Part shown: positions 62,416 to 64,000 of the stretch, piece after piece
Layout: the number at the start of each line of letters is the position of its first letter
Position numbering within the stretch: position 1 is the stretch's first letter
Assembly: GCF_016889805.1 (NCBI RefSeq)
Contig: NZ_CP069535.1
Coordinates: 2,418,001-2,482,000 of the forward strand
Source of the DNA: Rhodanobacter sp. FDAARGOS 1247
GTDB taxonomy: Bacteria; Pseudomonadota; Gammaproteobacteria; Xanthomonadales; Rhodanobacteraceae
Reading direction: 5' to 3'
Length of the DNA stretch: 64,000 nt
The notes under the pieces: generated by a model
What the model was told of the DNA's origin: nothing
Database searches by the model: none
The model's input: the letters and a program-made list of their open reading frames with translations, nothing else
Position numbers and translations under genes: made by a program

Positions 62416-64000
62416 TCAGAACCTCACGTTGAAACTGACCAGCCCGAACGCCACGATGAACCAGGCCAGGTAAATCGCCGCCAGCGCCAGCAGCGTTTCG
62501 CCGGCGAGCACCCAGCGGCCGCGCCGCGGCACCATCCATGCGCGCACCGCATGCACCAGCACCGCCAGCGCACCGAGCAGGCCGAACACGCCCAGCACGT
62601 AGAGCAGGCACAGCCAGCCCGTGCCCGAGCCGTCCAGCAGCTTCGACTCGTCGGCCGAGGTCACCGCGATGAAGGTCAGCCAGCCCAGCACCACCACCAG
62701 CAACGCCAGCACGCCGAGATGCGACAGCAGGCGCGTGCGCAGCTGGAGTGCCGTCAGCTGCAGCGGTCGCCGGTAATGCCGGCGCACCCAGCCGCCGACG
62801 AACCAGCTCAGCAGCGTTGCCAGCAGGACCGCCACCGACGCGCCCAGCAGCGGGCCGACCGTGCCCAGGCTGCGGGCCGCGGACACGCGCTGGAACAGGA
62901 ACACCGGCACCTCGGCATCGGTGGCCCAGTAACGGATGCCGCCGTTCGCATCGGCGACGAAGGCCAGCTGCGACTTGCCGTTCACTTCGCGGTAGTGCAG
63001 CGGCCCGGTCTCGTGCCACTGCAGCGGCTTGCCCGCGTAGTCGGTGAGCATCGACACCGCCAGCGTGCCGTCGGGTTTCGCCGCCACGTTGACCTGGCCG
63101 AACAGATACAGCATGCGCAGCGCGCTGTCGTTGCGGCGGCTGGCCTGGTACCAGCCAGTCACGCGCGCGGCATCGGCCTTGGCCGTGGCCACCGTTGCGG
63201 GTGCCGGCGCTTCCCTGGGGAAATAGCGATCGAGGAAGGCCTGGAAGATCGCCTTGCGGATCACGTGCGCGGCACCCGCGTCGCCGGCGCTGTTGAACGA
63301 CATGAAGATGCCCACGTTCGCATCCAGCAGCAGGTGCAGATCACTGTGGAACACGATCGTGTCGCCGCCGTGGCCGATGATGCGCTGGCCGTTGCGATCC
63401 TCCTGGTAGAAGCCCAGGTCGAAGCCGTTCAGGCCCGGCGCCGCGGTGTACTGCGGGCTGTGCATCAGCTCGGCGGTGGCCTGCTTGAGGATGCGGGTGT
63501 CGCCGAAGCGGCCGCCCTGCAGCTGGGCGATCATGAAGTTCGCCATGTCGGTCGCGCTGCTGCTCAGCGCCCCGGCCGGCGCGGGATCGACCAGTTCGAA
63601 CGGCTGCGGCTTGCCGTCGGACGCGCTCTTGTAGCCCTTGGCCATCAGCGGTGCCAGCTGCGGCGGCAGCGGCATCGCGAAGCTCGAGTGATGCATGTCC
63701 AGCGGGTCGAGGATGTGCTGCCGGATGTAATCCTCGAAGCGCTCGCCGGAGACGCGCTGCACGATGTAGCCGGCCAGTCCGCAACCGTAGTTGGAGTACG
63801 CCACGATCTCGCCCGGCGGATAGATCCGCGCGGGGATGTGCGTCTTCAGGTAACGCTCCAGATCGACGTCCTCGGGCTTCGTCGGCAACAGTCCGCGGGC
63901 GGTGTCCTCGAAGCCGGCGGTGTGCGTCATCAGCTGGCGCAGCGTCACCGGCTTGCCGTCGCGCGCCGGGATGGTGAAGTCGAGGTATTCGTTGACGTCG
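62416..64000 (-). CDS. serine hydrolase, class C PBP fold, with C-terminal membrane domain (5' end outside window)
   Basis: The visible 528 residues lack the N-terminus, including the SxxK Ser that must lie beyond base 64000. Seen are TLRQLMTHTAGFED, the YxN motif in VAYSNYGCGLAGYIVQ, QHILDPLDMHHSSF, and the HGG motif in RIIGHGGDTIVFHSD. The last 150 residues contain four hydrophobic segments (for example VGPLLGASVAVLLATLLSWFVGG), so the hydrolase is anchored and probably faces the periplasm. It is the first visible gene of the cluster with epimerase, permease, regulator and another hydrolase. A D-amino-acid-peptide substrate is inferred from context. Confidence 0.9.
   Translation of the reverse strand, partial: DVNEYLDFTIPARDGKPVTLRQLMTHTAGFEDTARGLLPTKPEDVDLERYLKTHIPARIYPPGEIVAYSNYGCGLAGYIVQRVSGERFEDYIRQHILDPLDMHHSSFAMPLPPQLAPLMAKGYKSASDGKPQPFELVDPAPAGALSSSATDMANFMIAQLQGGRFGDTRILKQATAELMHSPQYTAAPGLNGFDLGFYQEDRNGQRIIGHGGDTIVFHSDLHLLLDANVGIFMSFNSAGDAGAAHVIRKAIFQAFLDRYFPREAPAPATVATAKADAARVTGWYQASRRNDSALRMLYLFGQVNVAAKPDGTLAVSMLTDYAGKPLQWHETGPLHYREVNGKSQLAFVADANGGIRYWATDAEVPVFLFQRVSAARSLGTVGPLLGASVAVLLATLLSWFVGGWVRRHYRRPLQLTALQLRTRLLSHLGVLALLVVVLGWLTFIAVTSADESKLLDGSGTGWLCLLYVLGVFGLLGALAVLVHAVRAWMVPRRGRWVLAGETLLALAAIYLAWFIVAFGLVSFNVRF

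Overview
The window is GC-rich chromosomal DNA of a gammaproteobacterium. Gene content and order (pcnB-folK-panBCD, pncC-recA-recX-alaS-csrA, queG opposite nnr-tsaE-amidase, phoBR-ppk-ppx, an NAD-type isocitrate dehydrogenase, a thiamine-regulated TonB receptor with a PnuC-type permease) fit the order Xanthomonadales, most likely Rhodanobacteraceae (Rhodanobacter/Dyella/Luteibacter-like). This placement is inference from families and synteny; no search was run.

Layout. 1-4.3 kb: cell-wall amidase (cut by the left edge), tsaE and nnr, divergent from queG. 4.4-8.6 kb: pcnB-folK-panB-panC-panD on the minus strand. 8.8-13.8 kb: tRNA-Glu, a 7Fe ferredoxin, dapA with a BamC-like lipoprotein, gcvR, bcp and a PIN-PhoH gene. 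14-18.3 kb: lpxO, an ECF41-type sigma factor with its probable target (an AhpD-like protein), isocitrate dehydrogenase, a second AhpD-like protein and glutaredoxin. 18.4-27.4 kb: bepA-like protease, phoB-phoR, ppk1, ppx, a periplasmic cyclophilin and lpxH. 27.4-28.0 kb: a gene-free strip packed with hairpins and remnants of a tRNA-Ser 3' end. 27,839-38,070: an integrated satellite-like element bounded by 23-bp direct repeats, the right one lying in the 3' end of tRNA-Ser(GCU). 38.2-46.6 kb: csrA, alaS, recX, recA, pncC, and mutS on the other strand. 46.7-52.6 kb: a PLP transsulfuration enzyme opposite an Lrp-type regulator, two paralogous response regulators flanking an Hsp15 gene, an AEC transporter and an APH-type kinase. 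52.8-55.7 kb: TPP riboswitch, TonB-dependent receptor and PnuT. 56-64 kb: a DUF4124-like protein, a periplasmic histidine phosphatase, and a minus-strand cluster of two penicillin-binding-type hydrolases, an RpiR/MurR-type regulator, a POT peptide permease and a dipeptide epimerase, suggesting import and breakdown of peptidoglycan peptides.

The main candidate for something new is the 10.2-kb element. It has integrase, AlpA-like regulator, an SF3 helicase without primase domain, a probable iteron origin containing a perfect 33-bp inverted repeat, a Cys-rich HTH protein, an HK97-type major capsid protein, two tiny coupled genes and a small terminase subunit, but no portal, protease, large terminase or tail genes. 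It therefore looks like a phage satellite that brings its own capsid subunit and packaging specificity. At its right end it carries an AT-richer two-gene minus-strand cassette (a soluble 316-aa protein plus a four-helix membrane protein) shaped like an anti-phage module. A separate curiosity is mutS, where about 23 codons match an intergenic palindromic repeat found elsewhere in the window.
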